Shown one piece after another: positions 25,761-33,142 of a stretch of DNA of 33,150 nucleotides. Made by a program: the position numbers and the translations under genes. Source of the DNA: Chloroflexota bacterium (GTDB lineage Bacteria > Chloroflexota > Anaerolineae > Promineifilales > Promineifilaceae); the NCBI GenBank assembly GCA_029559155.1, contig JAKQCM010000298.1:1-33150 (forward strand), read 5' to 3'. The notes under the pieces were generated by a model. It worked only from the letters and a program-made list of their open reading frames with translations, was not told the DNA's origin and did not search any database. Position 1 is the stretch's first letter; each line of letters begins with the position of its first letter.

Positions 25761-26219
25761 ATGAAACTTAACCCACAGCTCATAACCGCCTACAAACAAA
25801 CCGCCGATGCCCTGAACGGCCGTGAACGACGGCTCTTCATGGCCCAGGTGGTCAAAATGTTGGGCGCGGGCGGCCAGCGCCAGGCCGAACGCGAGCTGGG
25901 CTGGAACCGAGGCACCATTCGGAAAGCGATGGGGGAATTGGACAGCGGCAAGCTCATCGAGGACCGGTTTTATGCCAGAGGCAGGCGGGCGGCTGAAGAA
26001 AAACTACCCAATTTGCTCATCGACATTCAGGCCATTCTGGAAAGCGATGCCGAAACCGACGCGCTGACACGCAGCATCGGTCTCAGCGCGCCAGAGGTGA
26101 GGCGGCGGTTGGTTCAGGCAAGAGGTTATCGGGACGAAGAGCTGCCCACGTCCGAAACCATTCGTAAAAAAATCCGGGGATTAGGCTATCACTTCCGGCA
26201 CGGCCGTTCCTGGAAATGA
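25761..26219 (+). CDS. Orphan DNA-binding protein resembling the N-terminus of ISAzo13-type transposases
   Basis: 152 residues. The pattern LNGRERRLFMAQ, then GAGGQRQAERELGWNRGTIRKAMGEL, then SETIRKKIRGLGYHF follows the order seen in the N-terminal helix-turn-helix region of ISAzo13-family transposases. The protein stops where the DDE catalytic domain should start, and the 96 bases after it have no room for one. No terminal inverted repeats are visible. It could be a decayed insertion sequence or a domesticated regulator; the intact frame and its position divergent to the WXG100 operon make regulation possible. No strong ribosome binding site is seen before ATG 25761. Confidence 0.6.
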   Translation: MKLNPQLITAYKQTADALNGRERRLFMAQVVKMLGAGGQRQAERELGWNRGTIRKAMGELDSGKLIEDRFYARGRRAAEEKLPNLLIDIQAILESDAETDALTRSIGLSAPEVRRRLVQARGYRDEELPTSETIRKKIRGLGYHFRHGRSWK

Positions 26220-26245
26220 GGCGCGATACGGAGAAAGCTTGGCAA

Positions 26246-26290
26246 CGTAACGGCCGTTACGCCACCGGCCGTTTACCAATTTTTTAATTG
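26246..26290. terminator. Possible termination region between convergent genes
   Basis: A perfect 16-bp palindrome CGTAACGGCCGTTACG (26246-26261) is followed by CAATTTTTTAATTG (26277-26290), a 5-bp stem with T-runs in both directions. It lies between the HTH gene and the vWA-FHA gene. The palindrome contains the overrepresented ACGGCCGT core, so it may be signature rather than terminator. Confidence 0.4.
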
Positions 26291-26315
26291 CCCCACTTTT
26301 TGATGCACAATTCAG

Positions 26316-28499
26316 CTAAATTGTCAACTCCAGGGCGGTAAATTTGCCCAGATCGATCCGCACCGAGCCAGACAGGGCGAATGGCGCATCCGGCGCCAGC
26401 TTTTGCCCGGCCACAAATGTGCCGTTGCTGGAGTGGAGATCGGTGAGGAAGTAACGGCCGTTTTCAAAATTGATGCTCAGGTGACGCCGCGACACACGGC
26501 CGTCGCCGCTGATATTAAGATCGCACCCTTCCCGGCCAACCGTAAACGGAAATGCAGCCAGGGCCACATCCTGGCCGATCAACGTATGGTCGATGGTTTG
26601 GATAATGCGGAGGCGTGGTTGAGACGGCCGTTTCGCGGCCGTTTTGGCTCCGGTAGGTTTATCGGCCGAAGACGCCTGGTCAAACAACATGGTCTGATGC
26701 AGCGCCTGCGGCTGCGCCGCCGATTTGATGCCCTGACCCTGCAAAACCGGCGTGCCCGTAATCAACTTATCCTGCCGCGAGCGGACCATCAGCCAGACAA
26801 TTAAGCCCACAACGAGCAATACAATCAGCAGCGTGATGTACCAATATTGAGTCAGCGCGACGGAAAGCCGGGCAAACAAACTGGGCGGCGCTGGCGGCGG
26901 CGGCGGGGTATAAGCCACATCCTCATATTCGGCCGTGGCCACGGCCGTTCCGTCCGCAGCCCGCGCCTCCAGCAAAATCGTATAACTGCCCTCGCCCAAC
27001 GCCGCCAGAGGAACCGTCAACATGCCCGCCGCATCCGGCCGCAGCCCATCCACATGAAAATCTTCCAGCTTGGTCTGCTCATTCACCAGCCCAATGGCAT
27101 ACGAATCAATGGGGTCGCCATTTTGCGTTTTCACGCCAACCAGCAGCAGCTCGTTGGCCTCATCCACACGCACCGGCTCGATCTTGACCGTAGTCACCAG
27201 GCTCTCTTCGACTACCACGGTGGGATCATAACTAAAGGAATGTTCCAGGAGCACCGTTTCGTTTTTGTCATTTTTGATGGCTGCACCGTCCGGATTGTCG
27301 GCCGTCACTTCGATGGCGTACTGGCCGCCTAATTCCAAATCGGCGGCCGGCAGTTCAAACGACAACACAGCGCCAATCTCCGTCGTCGCCTGGCGTGAAA
27401 CTTCCACGCCGCCGTCCAGCACCTTCACTTCCACCTGCCCCACAAGCTGCGGGCTGGTCACATCCAGCGTCAGCACCAGATTGCCCGCCTCGTTTGCCCG
27501 CAAACTATCCAACGACAGCTCCACCGGTTCCGGCGGTCGAAAATAATCGCGGCTGGCGATAAAGGTGAAATTTTCCGTCAGCGAACGGCCGTCTTGCAAG
27601 TTGATTGTTAACGTGGCCGAATGCTCGCCCTGGGTGGGAAATAATTGGGCGCTGGCCAGCCACTGACTCTTTAAACCATCCATAATTTGACGAAATGAAT
27701 CGGCCAGCGCCGCCTGATCGCCAATCGCGGCCAGCCCGCCGGTTTCCCGCGCCAGATTGCGCAGTTCGATTTCGTTCACATTTTGGCCGCCGGACAGGCC
27801 GATGGTATGGACCGGCACGTTGGCGTTGCGCATGGTGGCAAAATTGATCACTTCGCTGTAGGTGTGGCGGCTGCAAGGATTACCTTCACCGGCGACAAGT
27901 TCGTCACGGCCGTCTGTAAACACAATCACCGCCCGCCGCGCCTGCGGCAAACTGCTGGTGGCCTGATTGACCAAATCAATCGCCGTGTAGGTCGCGTCGT
28001 AGAGGCAAGTGCCTTTGTTGGCTACCTGCACACTGTTGATCGCGTCTTGCACCCGTGCCTGATCGGCGGAAAAATCGCGCACCAGATTGATATCTTCATT
28101 AAACCGGATGACGGCGAATTGGGCTTCCGGCGGCGCACCGTTGATGGCCTGGCTGGCTGCCCGGCGCATGTCGTCGATGGCCCCGCCCATGCTGCCGCTG
28201 GTATCCAGCACAATAGCGACAAAAAAGGGCGTGTCGGGTTTGCTGACGGCCGTTTCATAAATCGTACTATCGCCGACAATTTGAATGCTGGCGGATTGGA
28301 TGGAAGGGTTGGCAATCGGCCGTCTTTCCGCGTCGACCACCGTAAAGAAAACATCCAACGCCAGGGCGTCGGCGTCTGGATTTTCGGTAACCTGAGGGTA
28401 ATTGATGACCAGTTCTGCCGCATTTTGCGCCCAAACCAATCCTGCGCCCCAAACGGCGATCATGATGCATACGGCTCCGATTTGAATAACTCTCTTCAT
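26316..28499 (-). CDS. Surface vWA-domain protein with cytosolic FHA domain
   Basis: 727 residues from ATG 28499, which has AGAGGA seven bases upstream; the ten residues in front of it in the open frame are not needed. A signal peptide (MKRVIQIGAVCIMIAVWGAG...VWAQ, about 1-25) is followed by a von Willebrand factor A domain (about 85-280) with an intact MIDAS motif DTSGSMGG and a later FTDGRDE. Then come beta-sandwich regions (about 330-530), a Pro-rich linker and one membrane helix (YWYITLLIVLLVVGLIVWLMV, about 555-575). A C-terminal FHA domain (about 640-727) shows VGREGCDLNI, SRRHLSI and HSSNGTFV. Topology: vWA outside, FHA inside, so binding at the surface could be coupled to the kinases encoded nearby. 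Confidence 0.9.
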   Translation of the reverse strand: MKRVIQIGAVCIMIAVWGAGLVWAQNAAELVINYPQVTENPDADALALDVFFTVVDAERRPIANPSIQSASIQIVGDSTIYETAVSKPDTPFFVAIVLDTSGSMGGAIDDMRRAASQAINGAPPEAQFAVIRFNEDINLVRDFSADQARVQDAINSVQVANKGTCLYDATYTAIDLVNQATSSLPQARRAVIVFTDGRDELVAGEGNPCSRHTYSEVINFATMRNANVPVHTIGLSGGQNVNEIELRNLARETGGLAAIGDQAALADSFRQIMDGLKSQWLASAQLFPTQGEHSATLTINLQDGRSLTENFTFIASRDYFRPPEPVELSLDSLRANEAGNLVLTLDVTSPQLVGQVEVKVLDGGVEVSRQATTEIGAVLSFELPAADLELGGQYAIEVTADNPDGAAIKNDKNETVLLEHSFSYDPTVVVEESLVTTVKIEPVRVDEANELLLVGVKTQNGDPIDSYAIGLVNEQTKLEDFHVDGLRPDAAGMLTVPLAALGEGSYTILLEARAADGTAVATAEYEDVAYTPPPPPAPPSLFARLSVALTQYWYITLLIVLLVVGLIVWLMVRSRQDKLITGTPVLQGQGIKSAAQPQALHQTMLFDQASSADKPTGAKTAAKRPSQPRLRIIQTIDHTLIGQDVALAAFPFTVGREGCDLNISGDGRVSRRHLSINFENGRYFLTDLHSSNGTFVAGQKLAPDAPFALSGSVRIDLGKFTALELTI

Positions 28500-28634
28500 T
28501 GCGTTCCTCTCAGGCCAGATGTGTGACAATCCGCCTTCAACGGGCGGGCAGACTTATTATACGCCATCAAAAGACGCACCGCAGCATTTTTTTACAGCGG
28601 TATCTGGGAATTTGATAATAGGGATGGGGCGCGA

Positions 28635-28663
28635 TTTGGTGCGGACTGGGGTTGTGTTATAGT
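28635..28663 (+). promoter_or_regulatory. Candidate leaderless promoter of the CAP-LysM gene
   Basis: TATAGT (28658-28663) ends exactly 7 bases before ATG 28671, so transcription would begin at or next to the start codon. No ribosome binding site is present, which agrees. The -35 is weak: TTTGGT at 28635-28640 (17-base spacer) or TTGGTG one base on. Confidence 0.5.
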
Positions 28664-28670
28664 TGCCGCC

Positions 28671-30011
28671 ATGATGAAAAGAGCCATTTTTGCGGTCTTA
28701 TTGACTGCTTTCATTTTAGGATTTGGCAGCCAGAAAGCGGCCACAACCGCTGCGGCGCAGTCGCCTACGGGCGACATTTTAACGTTGGTAAATGCTTTGC
28801 GCGCTTCCTACGGTCTGCCGCCATTTGAATATAACCCGACGCTGGCCGTGGCGGCGCAAAACCACGCGAATTGGATGTCGCAAACGGCCGTCTACAGCCA
28901 CACCGGCGCCGGAGGTTCCACCCCACAAACACGCGCCAATGCCGCCGGCTACCCCGGCTACGTCTCCGAAAACATCGTCGGGGGAACCAAACTTACCCCG
29001 CAGCAAGGCGTTACCTGGTGGCGTAACAGCGCCGTCCACTTCAACACCATGATCTCCACGCGCTATTCACAGGCCGGCGTCGGTTTTGCCCAGGGCCACG
29101 ACCAGAACTTTTACGTGTTGGTGGTTGGCCAACCCGACAATTCACCCGCCGCCACAACCAATCGACCGGAAGAAATGACCTACGCCAACATCCCCTTCTT
29201 TGTCGAACCGATTGAAGTCAGCCAGCCGCGTGAAGATGGGTCGATCTGGCACACCGTCGGTGAAGGGCACACCCTCTGGGCTATCGCCGCCCGTTACGAA
29301 GTGACCATCGCCGACATCATGCTGTATAACAACCTGACGGAAGACTCAACCATCAACCCGGGCGACGAACTGCTTATTCGGCTAGCGGAAGGGCAGGAAC
29401 CGCCGCCCACGCCCACGCCGCCGGCAACTCACAAAGTCCGCCCCGGCGATTCCGCCTGGACGATTGCCGCCTGGTATAACCTGGACCTGGGCGAACTGCT
29501 GTGGTTGAACAACATGCAAATCGACGACACGCTCCAGCCCGGCGACGAAGTGAAGATCCGGCTGCTGCCTGGTGAAGCGCCGCCGCCTACGCCCACGCCG
29601 CAGTTAGCCCACATTGTGCAAAGCGGTGATACTTTATGGGGTATTTCGCTGCAATATGGGCTGTCGATGGACCAACTGTTGGCTTATAACAACATTACAG
29701 AGAATGATTTGCTGGCTGTGGGACAGGCGTTGTTGATTGTGCCGCCAACGCCGCCGCCCACCCCGACCAGCGAACCAACGATGACGACGACGCCAGCGCC
29801 GGCAACGGCCGTGCCCACCCAGGCGCTGTCTTCACCTACGTTTACACCTCAGGCCACAACGGCCGTAACCCGCGCTGCCATCACCCCCACCCCGGCCGCC
29901 AAGTCCGGAAACGACGACATGGGCCAAATCATTGGCATTGGGGCGATGGCGCTGGCGCTTGGCCTGGTTTTAATGGCCGGGATTGGCTTTGTCTTCTGGC
30001 AGCGCGAATAG
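28671..30011 (+). CDS. Secreted CAP-domain protein with three LysM domains and C-terminal membrane helix
   Basis: 446 residues. A signal peptide (about 1-30) is followed by a CAP/SCP domain (about 35-165) with NHANWMSQ, HTGAGG and SENIVGG, carrying the usual His and Glu pocket residues. Three LysM repeats follow (about 200-247, 252-300, 305-350; for example HIVQSGDTLWGISLQYGL), which bind peptidoglycan-type glycans. Thr/Pro-rich linkers separate them. A helix (IGAMALALGLVLMAGIGFVFW) and a short WQRE tail anchor the C-terminus. ATG 28671 is followed by ATG 28674; both are possible. Probably a cell-envelope protein; the CAP activity cannot be predicted. Confidence 0.9.
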   Translation: MMKRAIFAVLLTAFILGFGSQKAATTAAAQSPTGDILTLVNALRASYGLPPFEYNPTLAVAAQNHANWMSQTAVYSHTGAGGSTPQTRANAAGYPGYVSENIVGGTKLTPQQGVTWWRNSAVHFNTMISTRYSQAGVGFAQGHDQNFYVLVVGQPDNSPAATTNRPEEMTYANIPFFVEPIEVSQPREDGSIWHTVGEGHTLWAIAARYEVTIADIMLYNNLTEDSTINPGDELLIRLAEGQEPPPTPTPPATHKVRPGDSAWTIAAWYNLDLGELLWLNNMQIDDTLQPGDEVKIRLLPGEAPPPTPTPQLAHIVQSGDTLWGISLQYGLSMDQLLAYNNITENDLLAVGQALLIVPPTPPPTPTSEPTMTTTPAPATAVPTQALSSPTFTPQATTAVTRAAITPTPAAKSGNDDMGQIIGIGAMALALGLVLMAGIGFVFWQRE

Positions 30012-30023
30012 CGAATCTGAAGC

Positions 30024-30081
30024 GTGATGCGTGGTGCGTGATGAATGGGTCACGCATCACGCACCACGAATTACGTATCAC
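30024..30081. terminator. Hairpin-forming GTGATGC-type repeats between convergent genes
   Basis: Repeats of the GTGATGCGTG type (30024-30043) are mirrored downstream. CGTGGTGCGTGATG (30030-30043) pairs perfectly with CATCACGCACCACG (30055-30068), and GTGATGCGTG (30024-30033) can alternatively pair with CACGCATCAC (30051-30060). No T-run. Probably a bidirectional end structure for the CAP-LysM and M23 genes. Confidence 0.5.
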
Positions 30082-30096
30082 CATTCCCCAAACCTG

Positions 30097-30843
30097 CTAC
30101 CCGCCGATCAGGTCCAGCGGATTCACATTTGACCCGATCCGCTTGTCGTAGATGTTGAGATGGGTATGGTTGCCGCACCATTCACGGCCGTAACACAAAT
30201 TCCCCTGCATATCCATCGTATACCCTTTGTTGCTTTCTGTGCCCACTTTTTCCCCGGCCCGCAGCGAATCCCCCAACTGCACCGTAAAATCACCATGCAA
30301 AATGGTCACCAGGTAAACGTCATTTTCGATAATTAAAGTTGGGTTGCCGTATTCATCGACGTAAAGCGCCGTCACCACGCCGTTGATGGGCGACAGTACC
30401 GGCTCGCCGCGGCCCGCGGCCAGGTCGATGGCCATGTGGCCGTAGGAGGCGCCGTGAATGCCCTGGGTGATCTGGTAGTGGGTGTAGGGAGCTTGAACGG
30501 CCGTTGGGCTGCCGCTGATGTCGATTTTGGGTTGTGTCTGGCTGGAGGCGGATGTTTCGGCGGGAACGGCCGTCGCCTGGACCTGTGTGCGGTTTGAGGC
30601 AACGGCCGTTGGTTTGCTTATGGCCCCATAGACGAACACCAAAATCAACAAAAACACGACAACTGTAAAACTATTGACATAATCCAAAGGGTAAAACCGT
30701 GTTGGCGAATAAGCATATTCAAACCGTTCACCGCCATCACCCGCGCTATCCTCATAGAAAACCTCTTCAGCCCCATCCCAATAAGCATCGGCCCGGGTAA
30801 ACAGATCGTCATCAACCGTGTTCAGGTAGATATTAGCACTCAT
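30097..30843 (-). CDS. Membrane-anchored M23-family metallopeptidase
   Basis: 248 residues. A cytosolic N-terminus of about 57 acidic residues is followed by one membrane helix (FTVVVFLLILVFVYGAI, about 59-75), a Thr/Ala/Ser-rich linker and an M23 (LytM-like) domain (about 118-248). The zinc and catalytic residues are all present: His136 and Asp140 in GHMAIDL, His183 in ILHGDF, and His226/His228 in NHTHLNIYD. Such enzymes cut peptidoglycan cross-bridges outside the membrane. It has no ribosome binding site; its promoter suggests a leaderless transcript. Could be a wall-remodelling partner of the adjacent CAP-LysM protein, but that is only context. Confidence 0.9.
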   Translation of the reverse strand: MSANIYLNTVDDDLFTRADAYWDGAEEVFYEDSAGDGGERFEYAYSPTRFYPLDYVNSFTVVVFLLILVFVYGAISKPTAVASNRTQVQATAVPAETSASSQTQPKIDISGSPTAVQAPYTHYQITQGIHGASYGHMAIDLAAGRGEPVLSPINGVVTALYVDEYGNPTLIIENDVYLVTILHGDFTVQLGDSLRAGEKVGTESNKGYTMDMQGNLCYGREWCGNHTHLNIYDKRIGSNVNPLDLIGG

Positions 30844-30850
30844 GTTCTAT

Positions 30851-30879
30851 ATTTTACGACACGATGGAATTTTAGCCAA
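30851..30879 (-). promoter_or_regulatory. Leaderless promoter of the M23 peptidase gene
   Basis: On the minus strand, TTGGCT (30879-30874), a spacer of exactly 17 bases and TAAAAT (30856-30851) are followed by 7 bases and then ATG 30843. Transcription should start at the A of the start codon. No ribosome binding site lies upstream, as expected for leaderless mRNA. Confidence 0.65.
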
Positions 30880-30890
30880 GGGCATTACCC

Positions 30891-31072
30891 AGGGCGATTG
30901 CATACTCAACTTTTCGGCCGTTCCGCCAGATGCTAAAGCATCTGGCTACCAAACAACGCCCCGTAAACGGGGCTCTAAGCCGGTTTTAACCGGCGTTGTT
31001 ATCTAGCCGGGGCGTTTACGCCCTGGCAAGGCCGTCTGAGACATCTGAAATTGGCGAGTATGCAATCGCCCT
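30891..31072. mobile_element. MITE/REP-like element with 17-bp terminal inverted repeats and four internal hairpins
   Basis: The ends AGGGCGATTGCATACTC (30891-30907) and GAGTATGCAATCGCCCT (31056-31072) are exact inverted copies. Inside are perfect or near-perfect hairpins: GCCAGATGCT/AGCATCTGGC (30925-30946), GCCCCG/CGGGGC (30958-30973), GCCGGTT/AACCGGC (30979-30994) and GCCGGGGCG/CGCCCTGGC (31006-31027). The middle two are enclosed by an AACAAC/GTTGTT stem (30952-30957, 30995-31000). No protein is encoded and no target duplication is obvious; CATTA and TAATG flank the two ends near the termini. The pattern fits a non-autonomous element or REP cluster. Confidence 0.55.
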
Positions 31073-31147
31073 AATGGGCCGGGCAGGTTGACGGACACAC
31101 GGCCGTTTTTGTGGTAAAACTGACGCTTAAATCAGGAGTGAGAGAGT

Positions 31148-32146
31148 ATGACGCCCAAATATCCGGACCGTGTGACCATTGCCCACCTGCCCACCCCGCT
31201 GGAAGAAATGCCCCGGCTCAGCAAACATCTGAGCGGGCCGCGCCTGTTTATCAAGCGCGACGACCAGACCGGGCTGGCAACCGGCGGCAACAAAACACGC
31301 AAACTGGAATTTCTGGTGGCCGACGCCCTGGCGCAGGGCTGCGATTACCTGGTGACGACCGGCGGGCGGCAGAGCAACCACTGCCGCCAGACGGCCGCCG
31401 CCGCCGCCAAATTCGGCCTGGGGTGCAGCCTGGTGCTGACGGGCGAAGCGCCAACGAGTGAAACGCAAACGGCCGTTTCCGGCAACCTCCTCCTGGACCA
31501 ACTTCTGGGCGCACACCTCTACTGGACCGGGCCGCGCACCCGCCAGGAAGTGATGCTCGATGTCGCCGCCGAACTGCGCACGATGGGCCACAAACCTTAT
31601 GTGATCCCCCTGGGCGGCTCCAACGTCATGGGGGCCACCGGCTACGTCAAAGCCATGGAAGAACTGACTGACCAATTGCAGGCCGAACGCCTCAACGTCG
31701 ATTTCATCGTCTTTGCCAGCAGCAGCGGCGGCACGCAGGCCGGCATGGTGCTGGGCGCGGCAATTTACAATTTCCCAGGCCAGATCATCAGCATCAGCAT
31801 CGACCATCCCGCCGCCGAACTGCAAACGCAGGTCGCCGCCCTGGCCACGGCCACAGCCACCCATCTTGGTCTGGGCACCGTCTCCCTGGCCGCCCGTATC
31901 GACGTCAACGACGACTACCTGGGCGAAGGCTACGCCATCGTCGGCGAAACGGAGCGGGAAGCCATTCAGATGGTGGCCCAGATAGAAGGCATCTTGCTCG
32001 ACCCGGTGTATACGGGCCGGGCGATGGGCGGTCTGATTGATTTGATTCGTTGGGGAGCCTTCACCCGCGGGCAGACAGTGCTGTTCTGGCACACCGGCGG
32101 CGCGGCCGCCCTGCCCGCCTTCGCGGACAAACTGATTAACAATTAG
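31148..32146 (+). CDS. D-cysteine desulfhydrase / ACC deaminase family PLP enzyme
   Basis: 332 residues, the usual length. These fold-type II PLP enzymes remove sulfide and ammonia from D-cysteine or open 1-aminocyclopropane-1-carboxylate. The PLP lysine lies in GGNKTRKLEF, the substrate loop is TTGGRQSNHCRQTAAAAAKFGL-like, with the catalytic Ser and His following Gln (QSNH), and the phosphate-binding part is SSSGGTQAGM. The His after QSN and the overall wording favour the D-cysteine desulfhydrase side over true ACC deaminase. AGGAGTGAG (31134-31142) supports ATG 31148. It stands alone; the upstream neighbour is divergent and the downstream one convergent. Confidence 0.9.
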   Translation: MTPKYPDRVTIAHLPTPLEEMPRLSKHLSGPRLFIKRDDQTGLATGGNKTRKLEFLVADALAQGCDYLVTTGGRQSNHCRQTAAAAAKFGLGCSLVLTGEAPTSETQTAVSGNLLLDQLLGAHLYWTGPRTRQEVMLDVAAELRTMGHKPYVIPLGGSNVMGATGYVKAMEELTDQLQAERLNVDFIVFASSSGGTQAGMVLGAAIYNFPGQIISISIDHPAAELQTQVAALATATATHLGLGTVSLAARIDVNDDYLGEGYAIVGETEREAIQMVAQIEGILLDPVYTGRAMGGLIDLIRWGAFTRGQTVLFWHTGGAAALPAFADKLINN

Positions 32147-32163
32147 CAGTTAAAGGTCTTTGG

Positions 32164-32204
32164 GATGTGACGTGAGGCGTGATGCGTGATGCGTGAGGCA
32201 TGAC
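32164..32204. repeat. Imperfect tandem GTGATGC repeats after the PLP-enzyme gene
   Basis: GTGACGTGAGGCGTGATGCG and the following bases form five imperfect 7-base units (GTGAGGC, GTGATGC, GTGATGC, GTGAGGC and a degenerate one). The same unit occurs at 30024-30060, more than 2 kb away. It lies between two convergent genes; no clear T-run or long stem is seen here. Confidence 0.5.
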
Positions 32205-32231
32205 CTGTCCTGAATCCCTGAAGAGCCATCG

Positions 32232-33125
32232 TTAATCTGTGACCGTTATCTTGGCGAGAGGGTAGGCGTTGTTAACGGCCGTTTCCGCCCCCACTTCCAG
32301 CCGCGCCCCCGGATCCGCCACATCATACAAACCCAGCAGCAGCGTATAGTCGCCTGGCGGCAGGTCGGCGGGCAGCAGCAGGCCGTGGTTGTCGGTGATG
32401 GTTTCACCGGGCTGCCAGATGGTCGTCGGCTTGAGATTGCCGCCCGGTTCGCTGTCACGTTGGGCTGCCAGATTGCCATCCGCGTCCACCAGATGCAGAA
32501 ACACTTTATAACGCGCGTCCAGCGGCACGGCCGTTTGCCAGAACAGCGTCACCTGGGCAATGTCACCCGGTCGCAGGGTGTCGGCGTGCAGGGTATAGCC
32601 CTGCAGGGTGATGGCCGGGCCAAAGGGGAGGGAAACGGCCGTGTCCATCGCCGCCGCCGGTTCAGCCGGCACCGCATACACCACAAAACGCACGTCCTTC
32701 ACCCACTCCTCCGTCGCCTTAAACGTGTGCTCATCCAGCCAGCGCTCCACCCAACGCTGCGGGTCCTGCTGCGCGTCGCCCCAATAGATCACATACAGCC
32801 GGTCGTGGCGGGCGGCGATGGCTTCCAGCTCGGCGGCCACGTCGGCTTCGCTCATGCCCTGCAGCGGCAGCGGGTACACCGGCGCGCCCTCGCGGTGGTA
32901 ATAGGTGAACACCTCCCACTGATTGGGCGCGTCCAGAATAATGCCCGCGTTCGGATGGTCATCGGCGGCTATACGCGCCGCCATCCCGCGGTAATCGGCG
33001 CGGGAATAGGCGGGATTGGCATACAGGTTGTGGAGCGATTGGTAGACGCCGACGGAATAGGCCAGTAAGAGCAGCAGGATCAGGAGAGTGGAGACTGGAG
33101 ATTGGAGATTGGACGTAGTCGCCAA
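32232..33125 (-). CDS. C-terminal part of a GT39-like membrane glycosyltransferase, apparently split
   Basis: 297 residues from a weak TTG at 33125. One hydrophobic helix (LLILLLLLAYSVGVYQSL) is followed by an external domain beginning NPAYSRADYRGMAARI and containing TYYHREGAPVYPLP, wording typical of the region after the last membrane helix in GT39/ArnT-like proteins. A beta-sandwich (about 165-297; RPGDIAQVTLFWQT, LPPGDYTLLLGLYD) ends it. The many membrane helices of the catalytic part are missing. Upstream in frame there is a TAG stop inside a short repeat at 33131-33142, so the gene is either broken by that repeat or its first part lies beyond the window in another frame. Partial or pseudogene status is open. 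Confidence 0.65.
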   Translation of the reverse strand: MATTSNLQSPVSTLLILLLLLAYSVGVYQSLHNLYANPAYSRADYRGMAARIAADDHPNAGIILDAPNQWEVFTYYHREGAPVYPLPLQGMSEADVAAELEAIAARHDRLYVIYWGDAQQDPQRWVERWLDEHTFKATEEWVKDVRFVVYAVPAEPAAAMDTAVSLPFGPAITLQGYTLHADTLRPGDIAQVTLFWQTAVPLDARYKVFLHLVDADGNLAAQRDSEPGGNLKPTTIWQPGETITDNHGLLLPADLPPGDYTLLLGLYDVADPGARLEVGAETAVNNAYPLAKITVTD

Positions 33126-33142
33126 TCTCTAATCTCCAATCT
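33092..33142. repeat. Hairpin of GATTGGA-type repeats at the start of the GT39-like fragment
   Basis: Left arm 33092-33112 (units of GGAGATT) and right arm 33122-33142 are inverted copies of 21 bases with two mismatches, around a 9-base loop. On the minus strand the arm supplies the residues SNLQSPVS of the fragment and an in-frame stop just before it. Confidence 0.6.

Larger units (their letters stand above)
30844..31147. other. Spacer with promoter and MITE-like element, no gene
   Basis: About 300 bases between divergent genes. It contains the M23 promoter (30851-30879), the inverted-repeat element (30891-31072), an ACGGCCGT copy and the ribosome binding site AGGAGTGAG (31134-31142) of the PLP-enzyme gene. 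No coding frame with family similarity was seen. Confidence 0.65.
702..32642. repeat. Dispersed octameric palindrome ACGGCCGT, about 84 copies
   Basis: Counted by eye across the window: roughly 84 copies, about one per 395 bases, inside genes and between them, on average evenly spread. The first is at 702-709 and the last at 32635-32642. With moderate GC about one copy would be expected by chance. Inside genes it often reads as Thr-Ala-Val, or as Gly-Arg after Asn or Asp. Near-relatives such as TCGGCCGT or ACGGCCGA occur far less often. Confidence 0.85.

Noticed and set aside
27783-28526. Plus-strand frame of 247 codons opposite the vWA-FHA gene
   Set aside because: Shadow frame; the vWA MIDAS motif and signal peptide on the other strand are decisive.
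31127-32092. Minus-strand frame of 321 codons opposite the PLP enzyme gene
   Set aside because: Antisense shadow of a clear enzyme gene, without recognisable motifs or a ribosome binding site.
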